Shown piece after piece: positions 1 to 6,121 of a stretch of DNA of 6,121 nucleotides. The number at the start of each line of letters is the position of its first letter. Position 1 is the first letter of the stretch. The position numbers and the translations under genes are program-made. Source of the DNA: UBA6165 sp044233745 (lineage in GTDB: Bacteria > Bacteroidota > Bacteroidia > Flavobacteriales_D > Crocinitomicaceae); contig JBIIJN010000112.1 in assembly GCA_044233745.1 (NCBI GenBank), forward strand, positions 1 to 6,121, in the 5' to 3' direction. Below the pieces are notes generated by a model. That model saw nothing but the letters and a program-made list of their open reading frames with translations. It ran no database searches and had not been told where the DNA came from.

Positions 1-310
1 TGTTGTTATCCACAGATGAAATGTAAACCGTTTTATCAGTCGCAGAAATAATCCAATTTTTCAGACCGTTTGATATAACGGTGTTGGCACCATAGCTCGC
101 GAAAAACTTATCACCTTTCACCCAGCCATTTCCCTCCATAGTTTCATTGATACCCGCATCGGCATTTTTAACCAATGAAGTGAATTCAATGTAGAATGAA
201 TTGTAACCCTTTACTTTCTTTCCTAGTTCGTCAAGAATGGATTTGGATTTGTCCTGTTGCGCAAAAGATGCCCCAACAATAAACATGAATAAAAAAACAG
301 CTAATCTCAT
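1..310 (-). CDS. lolA: LolA-like outer-membrane lipoprotein carrier, N-terminal part (3' end outside window)
   Basis: LolA-family proteins carry lipoproteins through the periplasm from the inner membrane to the outer membrane. The first 103 residues are visible. Residues 1-17 look like a signal peptide (MRLAVFLFMFIVGASFA), with likely cleavage after Ala17. The mature start then follows the family pattern: an ILDELGKKVKGYNSF helix, YIEFTSLVKN, a NETMEGNGWVKGDKFF strand pair and a VISNGLKNWI strand pair, matching the 'G..yvKGdkf.....g..iisdGk..W' layout of Bacteroidota LolA-like proteins. The start is the ATG at 310-308, which places the signal peptide correctly; no strong Shine-Dalgarno is seen. 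The gene lies 43 bp downstream of ftsK on the same strand, so cotranscription is likely, although a possible promoter sits in the gap. Family assignment rests on pattern memory of a partial protein. A role in carrying lipoproteins, rather than another LolA/LolB-fold function, is inferred. Confidence 0.82.
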   Translation of the reverse strand, partial: MRLAVFLFMFIVGASFAQQDKSKSILDELGKKVKGYNSFYIEFTSLVKNADAGINETMEGNGWVKGDKFFASYGANTVISNGLKNWIISATDKTVYISSVDNN

Positions 311-335
311 ATTTGTTCTTATTTCCGGTGGTTAG

Positions 336-351
336 TCAGAAATCGTGCCAA
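336..351 (-). promoter_or_regulatory. possible sigma-54 (-24/-12) promoter in front of lolA
   Basis: Read on the minus strand, this site is TTGGCACGATTTCTGA. The -24 half (TTGGCACG) matches the general sigma-54 consensus YTGGCACG fully. The -12 half is poor: CTGA where TTGC is expected, so GA replaces the usual GC although the 10-base spacing from GG is right. A start about 12 bases further on would leave a leader of roughly 14 bases before the lolA ATG. A TAATTTTG string overlapping the ftsK stop codon also resembles a Bacteroidota -7 box, but no TTTG lies at the expected -33 distance. Either could be chance in AT-rich DNA. Confidence 0.25.
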
Positions 352-353
352 AA

Positions 354-2843
354 TTACAACAAATCTTTTGAACGGAGGTAATCATCTAAGTGAATTTCAT
401 CAGAAATTAACACTTCTCTTGCTTTTGAGCCTTTTGATGGGCCGATAATTCCGTGAGCTTCCAACTGGTCAATTATCCTTCCAGCCCTATTAAAACCTAA
501 CTTCAGCTTTCTCTGAAGCAAACTTGCAGAACCTTGTTGGTGAATTACAACAATCCGAGCAGAGTCAACAAACATACTGTCTAGATCATCTATTTCTAAA
601 TCGGGTTGATCTACCGATTCGCCTACATATTCTGGCAGTAAAAATGCATCTGGATAGCCACGCTGTTCGCCAATAAAATCGCATATGGCCTCCACTTCAG
701 GTGTGTCGACAAAACCACATTGCAAACGAACCAAATCGCTGCCTGTTGAAATGAGCATGTCTCCTCTGCCAATTAATTGATCTGCCCCTGAGCTATCGAG
801 TATGGTTCTTGAATCGATTTTAGACAATACGCGGAATGCAATTCGTGCTGGGAAATTGGCCTTAATCATCCCCGTAATCACATTTACCGATGGTCGTTGT
901 GTGGCTACTATGAGATGAATACCAATAGCACGTGCCAACTGAGCCAAACGCGCAATAGGGTGCTCCACTTCTTTTCCAGCGGTCATAATCAAATCGGCAA
1001 ACTCGTCAATCAACACGATGATATAAGGCATATAACGATGACCTTTTTCAGGATTCAACTTTCGATTGATGAATTTTTGGTTGTATTCTTTTATGGTTCG
1101 AACTTGAGCTTCCTTCAATAATTCATAGCGATCATCCATTTCGATACACAAGGAATTGAGTGTAGCTACAACTTTGCTGGTGTCTGTAATAATGGCATCA
1201 CCACTATCTGGTAATTTGGCTAAGAAGTGACGTTCAATCTTATTGTAAAGCGTCAATTCAACCTTTTTCGGGTCAACTAACACAAATTTCACCTGAGCAG
1301 GATGCTTTTTATACAAAATAGACACCATGATGGCATTCAGTCCGACCGATTTACCTTGACCTGTGGCACCCGCAACCAAAAGGTGTGGCATTTTAGCCAA
1401 ATCAAAAACCAAGGTCTCATTGGTGATGGATTTACCTAAAACAATCGGCAAATCCATATCGGCGTTTTGGAATTTTTCGGAAGCAATCAAAGAACGCATC
1501 GAAACCATTTCTGGCTTCGAATTGGGAACTTCAATCCCGATGGTTCCTTTCCCAGGTATGGGAGCAATAATCCGTATGCCCAAAGCGGATAAACTCAAGG
1601 CAATATCATCTTCGAGGTTCTTTATTTTTGAAATACGAACACCTGGAGCAGGGATGATTTCATAAAGTGTAACAGTAGGACCAACCGTTGCTTTAATTTT
1701 ATCAATCTCGATGCTGTAATTACGCAAGGTGTCAACAATACGATTTTTGTTGAGTTCCAATTCCTCTTTATCGATTTGAATTTGCTTGTTGCCGTAATCG
1801 TTCATCAACTCAATAGAAGGCAGCACGTAACCCGACAAATCGAGTTTTGGGTCATAGGCACCGAATTCTTTGACTTTATCGTCGATATCCTCAACAGACA
1901 AGGCCTCTTCTTCTGGGGCAACTTCAACATCAAAAGCCTCATCAGAGCCAAAGGTATCCTTGTTATAGTCATCAATCAACTCAGGTTCCTTTTCTTGGCT
2001 TATATCAGGTTGCACCACGCGAATATCAATGGCCTCAAGTTCTTCATCTGAGATTTCATCTTCATCAAAATCTACTTCGAGTGCCTCCATGTCTTTTTCA
2101 ATATCCTCTTGGCGCAAGGTATTTGAAACCTTTAGGTCGTCTGGCGACAAATAGGGCTCGTCAACTTCCGCAAGACTTTTTCTTCCAAACAAATCCAACA
2201 ATCGTTTGAAGTCGGGATTAAAAAACGTTACAATCAAAATAAAACCGATGGTGAGGACAAAAAGAAATGCGCCAAAAGCACCGAAAGAAGTTTTGAGCCA
2301 GTGGTTAATTTCATAGCCGAAACTGCCACCCATGTTGGATGCTGTAGCGGTGAAAAACCCAAGAAGCACAGAGAAATAAGGTAACGCAACCACCAAAATC
2401 GGAATGGCACGTCTGAGGCTTAATAAGTTAACCTTAAAGAGTAATCGAGCACCCAAAACAAAGGACAAAAAGCCAATAAAAACAGTACTCACCCCAAACC
2501 AGCGGTAAACAAAATAATGTGAAATCCAAGCACCCAATTTTCCAAGCCAGTTTTCCACTTCCGGTGAATCACTTTCAAACAAATATTGGAACAAGCCCTT
2601 GCCCATGACCATATCTTGGTCGTTTTTCCAAGTGAAAAAATAAGAGGTGTAGGCCAACAGAAAAAAAACGGCAAACAACAACATAAGTGCACCTGTTATG
2701 CGACGCAGTTTTTGCTCATTGAATTTTCCTCTAAAATCAAATTTACTGAGCAACTTGTTTTTGCCCTTGCTGCTCGGCGCATTGGGGCTTTTCTTTTTTT
2801 CTTGAGTTGAGTCTCCTTGAATCAATCTGTTTGATTTGGCCAT
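354..2843 (-). CDS. ftsK: DNA translocase FtsK (FtsK/SpoIIIE family), complete
   Basis: FtsK is a septum-anchored, ATP-driven hexameric DNA pump that clears chromosome ends during division and, in studied species, activates XerCD recombination at dif. The protein has 829 residues, normal for Bacteroidota. Four hydrophobic segments are visible at about 49-70, 115-136, 146-168 and 187-208. A very acidic linker follows at about 226-330, including DFDEDEISDEELEAID. The alpha domain spans roughly 340-440. The RecA-like beta domain has Walker A GATGQGKS at 492-499, VDPKKVEL at 523-530, Walker B IIVLIDEF at 608-615 with Asp613 and Glu614, and ATQRPSVNVITG at 647-658. The C-terminal gamma winged helix (about 761-829) keeps GFNRAGRIIDQLEAHGI and GSKAREVL, so DNA-sequence reading is probably intact. 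The start ATG at 2843-2841 has AAAGGA about 10 bases upstream. The gene is divergent from the helical-repeat gene at 3084 and is followed by lolA. No frameshift or missing catalytic residue is seen. Confidence 0.98.
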   Translation of the reverse strand: MAKSNRLIQGDSTQEKKKSPNAPSSKGKNKLLSKFDFRGKFNEQKLRRITGALMLLFAVFFLLAYTSYFFTWKNDQDMVMGKGLFQYLFESDSPEVENWLGKLGAWISHYFVYRWFGVSTVFIGFLSFVLGARLLFKVNLLSLRRAIPILVVALPYFSVLLGFFTATASNMGGSFGYEINHWLKTSFGAFGAFLFVLTIGFILIVTFFNPDFKRLLDLFGRKSLAEVDEPYLSPDDLKVSNTLRQEDIEKDMEALEVDFDEDEISDEELEAIDIRVVQPDISQEKEPELIDDYNKDTFGSDEAFDVEVAPEEEALSVEDIDDKVKEFGAYDPKLDLSGYVLPSIELMNDYGNKQIQIDKEELELNKNRIVDTLRNYSIEIDKIKATVGPTVTLYEIIPAPGVRISKIKNLEDDIALSLSALGIRIIAPIPGKGTIGIEVPNSKPEMVSMRSLIASEKFQNADMDLPIVLGKSITNETLVFDLAKMPHLLVAGATGQGKSVGLNAIMVSILYKKHPAQVKFVLVDPKKVELTLYNKIERHFLAKLPDSGDAIITDTSKVVATLNSLCIEMDDRYELLKEAQVRTIKEYNQKFINRKLNPEKGHRYMPYIIVLIDEFADLIMTAGKEVEHPIARLAQLARAIGIHLIVATQRPSVNVITGMIKANFPARIAFRVLSKIDSRTILDSSGADQLIGRGDMLISTGSDLVRLQCGFVDTPEVEAICDFIGEQRGYPDAFLLPEYVGESVDQPDLEIDDLDSMFVDSARIVVIHQQGSASLLQRKLKLGFNRAGRIIDQLEAHGIIGPSKGSKAREVLISDEIHLDDYLRSKDLL

Positions 2844-2865
2844 AAATCAGAATTCCTTTAATCTA

Positions 2866-2895
2866 CGAAGATAGATACAAGGCAAGCACTTAAAA
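2866..2895 (-). promoter_or_regulatory. candidate ftsK promoter of Bacteroidota type
   Basis: On the minus strand TATCTTCG (2873-2866) fits a relaxed TAnnTTYG -7 box. It is preceded at 18 bases by TTTT (2895-2892), an imperfect -33 TTTG. Transcription would start about 15-20 bases before the ftsK ATG, leaving room for the AAAGGA ribosome-binding site. The placement is reasonable but the -33 box is off consensus, so this is only a candidate. Confidence 0.3.
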
Positions 2896-3083
2896 CAGCA
2901 CGTAGTAATTACATTTCCACATTGCATTGTGTACTAAAACTATTGAAACACCTAATCATTACAAACACATTTTGGAGAAAAAAATGGAGATAAATGTATT
3001 CTTAAATCAATAGAAATCGCCAAACAATCAATGAGAGAAAATTGAAGTAAAAATGGATGTAACTTTCCAACAAAGAAGAATGC

Positions 3084-4625
3084 ATGAGCGATAAAATACA
3101 AGACCACGTTTTCAACCTCATCCAAAGTATAAATAAATCTGAGAAGCGCTACTTCAAGATTTACGCATCGAAGCATGTTATTGGTGAGAGCAACAATTAT
3201 GAGGCGCTTTTTGACTTTTTGGCAAAACAAGAAGTGTATGCCGAACCAGCTTTGAGAAAGCATTTCTTTGGTCAAGCGATGCTCAACAATTTTACAATTA
3301 CCTTGCACCGACTTTACGACCATTTGTTGAAAGCGCTTGAAGCCTATCACAGCGCCACAAGTGTGAGTATAGAATTGCGTCATTTACTCAACTATGCCGA
3401 AATTTTGCTTGGTAAATCAATGTATGCGGCGTGCGAAAAAATGTGTAACAAAATTGAAAAAACGGCAAAAGAGACCAGTAGTCAAGTAGCTATCATTGAA
3501 GTAAATGCAATTCGAAAAAAATTACTCGAAATCAAAAACTATGAGAAAACGGATACCGCAACACTCGAAAACATCTCCAAAAACGAAGCTCAAGCCATCG
3601 CAAATGTAGATTCTATCGCCCAATTGTGGTACGCAAAAAGTCAAATATTGCAAAAACTTAATACCACAGGCAGTGCCAACACGGATACTGAAAGACAATG
3701 GTTTGAACAGCTATCTGCAAGCATTTCTAAACCCATTTCCATAGATTTTGAAGAGCAATATTTATATCTTCATGCCAAAGCAGCAGCAGCTTTTGCACTC
3801 GGAAAACATACCGAAAGTTTAGGTTTTATTCTGCAAAATTTAGAACTGATCGAATCTAAACCTGAAATAAAAAAACAAAATCCACACCGCTACCTCTCTT
3901 TGGTGAGCAATGCCATCTATTTCTACCAGCTTCAGTTGAATTTTGATTCAGTTGAATTGTGGCTCGGCAAACTCAAAGAATTGCGCCAAATTCAAGAAGT
4001 AAACGAAGACCTGACCATCAAAATATTCAACAGTTCTTATTCCACCGAATTGATGGTGAACAACCACATGGGGCACTATGAAAAGAACATCCAACTTTGC
4101 CCAGAAATTTTAAACGGACTCAGAAATTACCAAGGTAAAATTAGCGGGGTTCGGGAATTGTATTTCTATTACCTGTTTGTGATAAGTTACTTGGCTATGG
4201 GTCAAACCAAGAAAGCCAATAAATACATCCAAACCATTTTAAACTCCGAAAACTCGAGAAATTCACTGGAAATACTGTCGGCCACTAAAATACTGCAACT
4301 TCTTGTGCTTCTCGAAAATAAGGAAAGCCAACTGCTGCCACACGCCATGAAAGCCGCAAAGAGGCACTTGGTGAATCAACAAAAATTTGGCGAATTTGAA
4401 AAATTGTTGTTTAAAACAATAGAAAAACAAAACAGCATGAACCACACTTGGGATAAAGAGGAAGTGTTTGCCGATTTTTGCGAATTGCTCGATAAAAACG
4501 CAACACAGTTCCAAAAAAGTGCTTTGTTTCACATTTTTCCTTTCCGCTGCTGGGCCGAATCGAAATACAAATCGAGCGACTTATCTAGCTGTGTGAAGAA
4601 TCAGTTCCATAAGCCAAATTCCTAA
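3084..4625 (+). CDS. uncharacterised helical-repeat protein, probably TPR-like
   Basis: The function is not known. The product has 513 residues, no signal peptide and no long hydrophobic segment, so it is probably cytoplasmic. Almost the whole length reads as amphipathic helices with TPR-like pairs, for example around 95-130 (ELRHLLNYAEILLGKSMYAA), 225-255 (YLYLHAKAAAAFALGKHTES) and 355-390 (RELYFYYLFVISYLAMGQTK), but I cannot set exact repeat borders. The N-terminus carries NKSEKRYFKIYASKH (17-31). I recall this LI.SL..SEKRYFK opening from a group of roughly 500-residue Bacteroidota proteins annotated only as hypothetical or tetratricopeptide proteins. No catalytic motif was found; a scaffold or protein-binding role is inferred from the fold alone. 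The ATG at 3084 is chosen because it begins this conserved opening; the ATG at 3080 is in another frame and stops after four codons. AAAGAAGAA lies just upstream. The gene is divergent from ftsK and convergent with thiL. Confidence 0.85.
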   Translation: MSDKIQDHVFNLIQSINKSEKRYFKIYASKHVIGESNNYEALFDFLAKQEVYAEPALRKHFFGQAMLNNFTITLHRLYDHLLKALEAYHSATSVSIELRHLLNYAEILLGKSMYAACEKMCNKIEKTAKETSSQVAIIEVNAIRKKLLEIKNYEKTDTATLENISKNEAQAIANVDSIAQLWYAKSQILQKLNTTGSANTDTERQWFEQLSASISKPISIDFEEQYLYLHAKAAAAFALGKHTESLGFILQNLELIESKPEIKKQNPHRYLSLVSNAIYFYQLQLNFDSVELWLGKLKELRQIQEVNEDLTIKIFNSSYSTELMVNNHMGHYEKNIQLCPEILNGLRNYQGKISGVRELYFYYLFVISYLAMGQTKKANKYIQTILNSENSRNSLEILSATKILQLLVLLENKESQLLPHAMKAAKRHLVNQQKFGEFEKLLFKTIEKQNSMNHTWDKEEVFADFCELLDKNATQFQKSALFHIFPFRCWAESKYKSSDLSSCVKNQFHKPNS

Positions 4626-4658
4626 TGATAATTTTTTCCACTGAAGGATAATAAATAG

Positions 4659-4746
4659 AACGCTGATAACGCAGATCTGGCGGATGTTCGCGGATAAAAA
4701 AATCAGCGATTATCTGCGTTGCTCTGCATCAGCGTCATCTGCGTGC
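4659..4746. repeat. folded intergenic repeat made of 9-bp units, inverted arms
   Basis: The left arm has four near-copies of a 9-10 bp unit (AACGCTGAT, AACGCAGAT, CTGGCGGAT, GTTCGCGGAT; 4659-4695). The right arm has the unit in reverse orientation at 4702-4711, 4712-4720, 4728-4736 and 4737-4746. Bases 4660-4676 are exactly complementary to 4712-4735 apart from a 7-base bulge (GCTCTGC, 4721-4727), giving a 17-bp stem. Inside it, 4689-4695 pairs with 4702-4708 with one mismatch around a six-A loop. From memory, similar 'ATCAGCG..ATCTGCG' elements are scattered between genes in many Bacteroidota and other genomes; copy number here cannot be checked. The element sits between two convergent genes, 34 bases after the helical-repeat stop and 12 bases past the thiL stop. 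It could help end transcription of both, but it lacks the classic stem followed directly by a T run. Confidence 0.75.
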
Positions 4747-4758
4747 AATCTAAAACTC

Positions 4759-5808
4759 CTAATTCTCCCCTCTCTCGAAGTGATTCCAACCTTGTGCAAC
4801 CAATGGAATCAACGTGTCTGATTTCGTAACGAGGTAAGTACCAGCAGAATAGTCCGTCATATAGCCAATCACCGTGAAATGTGGACTGCCTTTGATGCGG
4901 TCGTAATCTTCTTGTTTCACCGTGAACAGCAATTCGTAATCTTCGCCACCGTTCAAAGCACACATGGTTGGGTCGAGATTAAAATCCACTGCTGTTTGAT
5001 AGGTCACTGGGTCGATTGGCATTTTATCTTCATACAAATGACAGCCCAATTTTGAGGCACGCGCCAAGTGTAAAATCTCCGATGCCAAGCCATCAGAAAC
5101 ATCAATCATAGACGTAGGAATAACGCCCAATTCATACAAAAAGCCAATCACATCCTTGCGCGCTTCAGGTTTCAACTGGCGCTCTACCAAATACTCCAAA
5201 CCTTCCAATTCAGGCTGCATTTCTGGATTCGACAAGAACACATCTTTCTCACGATTCAAGGCTTGCAGGCCAACATAAGCCCCGCCTAAATCACCCGTAA
5301 CAACCAACAAATCGTTTTCCTTAGCACCCGAACGGTAGGTGATTTTTTCTTTGTCAACCACACCGATTGCTGTGATGCTGATACACAAGCCAGCCAAAGA
5401 AGAAGTTGTGTCGCCTCCTACCAAATCAACGCTATATTGTTTGCATGCCAAATACATACCTTCATACAATTCGTCCATGGCTTCGGCAGTATATTTACTC
5501 GAAATAGCTAGAGAAACCACGATTTGTTCTGGCGTACCGTTCATAGCACAAATGTCAGATAAATTGACCACTACTGCTTTATATCCCAAGTGCTTCAAAG
5601 GCGTGTAAATCAAATCAAAATGTACGCCTTCAATCAACATATCGGTCGACACCAAAGAAAAGGTCGCTTCGTCGCGATACAAAACCGCCGCATCATCGCC
5701 AACGCCTTTCACAGTTGTGCCATTACTATTTTCAAAGGATTTCGTCAAACGATCAATAAGTCCAAATTCGCCGATTTCGTTGAGGTTGGTCAGTTTTTTC
5801 TTTTCCAT
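4759..5808 (-). CDS. thiL: thiamine-monophosphate kinase ThiL, complete
   Basis: ThiL phosphorylates thiamine monophosphate with ATP to give thiamine diphosphate, the active coenzyme, in the cytoplasm. It belongs to the PurM/SelD-like ATP-binding fold. With the start used here the protein has 349 residues, typical for the family. Visible motifs in order are GEFGLID (13-19), GDDAAV (37-42, metal and nucleotide binding), STDMLIEGVHFD (54-65), NLSDICAMN (82-90), GGDTTSS (131-137), VTGDLGGA (170-177), SMIDVSDGL (233-241) and NGGEDYELLF (286-295). All expected acidic metal ligands are present. I chose the ATG at 5808 because relatives have only about 10-15 residues before GEFGLID. An in-frame ATG at 5847 would add MKHKRDILINFAP and has a good GAGGA six bases upstream (5854-5858), so a 362-residue form remains possible. 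The gene stands alone, convergent with the helical-repeat gene and divergent from the carboxylase gene. No other thiamine genes and no TPP riboswitch are seen. Confidence 0.97.
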   Translation of the reverse strand: MEKKKLTNLNEIGEFGLIDRLTKSFENSNGTTVKGVGDDAAVLYRDEATFSLVSTDMLIEGVHFDLIYTPLKHLGYKAVVVNLSDICAMNGTPEQIVVSLAISSKYTAEAMDELYEGMYLACKQYSVDLVGGDTTSSLAGLCISITAIGVVDKEKITYRSGAKENDLLVVTGDLGGAYVGLQALNREKDVFLSNPEMQPELEGLEYLVERQLKPEARKDVIGFLYELGVIPTSMIDVSDGLASEILHLARASKLGCHLYEDKMPIDPVTYQTAVDFNLDPTMCALNGGEDYELLFTVKQEDYDRIKGSPHFTVIGYMTDYSAGTYLVTKSDTLIPLVAQGWNHFERGEN

Positions 5809-5885
5809 GGGCGCAAAATTAATCAATATATCTCGCTTGTGTTTCATCGATAATCCTCAATAGACGCATTCAAGGCAAAATTCAC

Positions 5886-5893
5886 TATTTTCG
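5886..5893 (+). promoter_or_regulatory. candidate -7 box for the acyl-CoA carboxylase gene
   Basis: TATTTTCG followed by CA resembles the Bacteroidota -7 box TAnnTTTG in its TAnnTTCG form. It lies 20 bases before the ATG at 5914, which would give a short leader containing the purine-rich AAAAAGAAGAAC. No TTTG is found at the expected -33 distance, so support is limited. Confidence 0.3.
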
Positions 5894-5913
5894 CAGTCGC
5901 AAAAAGAAGAACA

Positions 5914-6121
5914 ATGACCAAAGCTGAAGAAAAACTACACGCATTAAGAGCAGAATCTTTGCTCGGAGGAGGACAACAACGCATTGAAAGTCAACACAGT
6001 AAAGGTAAACTTACTGCCCGTGAACGCATCGAATTGTTGTTGGATGAAAATAGTTTCCAAGAGTTGGGCGCCATGGTGTTGCACAACAATACAGGTTTTG
6101 GTTTGGAAAAGCAGAAGTTTT
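5914..6121 (+). CDS. acyl-CoA carboxylase carboxyltransferase (beta) subunit, N-terminal part (3' end outside window)
   Basis: These subunits transfer the carboxyl group from carboxybiotin to an acyl-CoA, most often propionyl-CoA, giving methylmalonyl-CoA. Only the first 69 residues are visible. They contain the hallmark opening of the family: a short helix (AEEKLHALRAESLLGGG), then QQRIESQHSKGKLTARERIE and LLLDENSFQELGAMV, followed by a variable stretch (HNNTGFGLEKQKF). The conserved GKLTARERI..LLD.. run is strong evidence for PccB/MmdA-type carboxyltransferases. The substrate cannot be decided from this fragment; the product could also be a methylmalonyl-CoA decarboxylase alpha chain or another short-chain acyl-CoA carboxylase. 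The start ATG at 5914 follows the purine-rich AAAAAGAAGAAC and fits family starts. The gene is divergent from thiL with about 105 bp between the two start codons. The window edge cuts it; no damage is seen in the visible part. Confidence 0.88.
   Translation, partial: MTKAEEKLHALRAESLLGGGQQRIESQHSKGKLTARERIELLLDENSFQELGAMVLHNNTGFGLEKQKF

Noticed and set aside
897..2051. Plus-strand reading frames of 74-100 residues inside ftsK
   Set aside because: They are antisense to well-conserved FtsK domains and show no family features of their own.
2952..3383. 143-residue minus-strand reading frame across the intergenic region and the start of the helical-repeat gene
   Set aside because: It runs antisense to the conserved N-terminus of the 513-residue protein and has no recognisable domain; its cysteine- and phenylalanine-rich composition is typical of an antisense shadow.
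4631..4702. Classic intrinsic terminators using the T-rich runs at 4632-4637 (plus) and 4696-4702 (minus)
   Set aside because: Neither run is directly preceded by a stable GC-rich stem on the relevant strand, so only the larger folded repeat is reported.
4626..4758. CRISPR array or tRNA/small RNA gene suggested by the repeated, folded sequence
   Set aside because: Units are only 9-10 bp with no spacers, the arms are inverted relative to each other, and no cloverleaf or other known RNA fold is seen.
4703..4963. 86-residue minus-strand reading frame over the repeat and the thiL 3' end
   Set aside because: It is out of frame with thiL and composed of arginine-rich low-complexity residues; the visible coding signal belongs to thiL.
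5809..5913. TPP riboswitch in front of thiL
   Set aside because: The spacer is too short and lacks the conserved CTGAGA core expected of a THI-box element on the thiL strand.

Overview
The window looks like chromosomal core DNA from a Bacteroidota bacterium, probably of the Flavobacteriales type. The DNA is AT-rich. An FtsK of about 830 residues is followed directly by a LolA-like gene, an order I know from this phylum. The ThiL is of the Bacteroidota type (GEFGLID near the N-terminus, NGGEDYELLF near the C-terminus). Shine-Dalgarno signals are mostly weak, and several gene starts have TAnnTTTG/TAnnTTCG-like -7 boxes. The genus cannot be named from this sequence.

Layout from left to right. 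Bases 1-310 (minus) hold the N-terminal part of a LolA-like periplasmic lipoprotein carrier, cut by the window edge. Bases 354-2843 (minus) hold a complete ftsK, the membrane-anchored DNA translocase; lolA lies 43 bp downstream of it on the same strand and may be cotranscribed. Bases 2844-3083 are a 240-bp divergent intergenic region with a weak promoter candidate for ftsK. Bases 3084-4625 (plus) encode a 513-residue helical-repeat protein of unknown function whose N-terminal SEKRYFK motif resembles a family of uncharacterised Bacteroidota proteins. Bases 4626-4758 lie between two convergent genes and are largely filled by an imperfect, strongly folded repeat built from 9-bp units. Bases 4759-5808 (minus) encode thiamine-monophosphate kinase, ThiL. 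About 105 bp of divergent promoter region follow, and then the start of an acyl-CoA carboxylase carboxyltransferase (beta) subunit at 5914, cut by the right edge.

The genes do not form one pathway. ftsK and lolA plausibly form a cell division and envelope unit. ThiL makes the coenzyme thiamine diphosphate, and the carboxylase belongs to acyl-CoA (probably propionyl-CoA) metabolism. I see no transposase, phage gene, CRISPR array, RNA gene, toxin-antitoxin pair or defence system. The parts least explained by known biology are the folded repeat at 4659-4746, the uncharacterised 513-residue protein and a sigma-54-like motif in front of lolA. I found no convincing new system.
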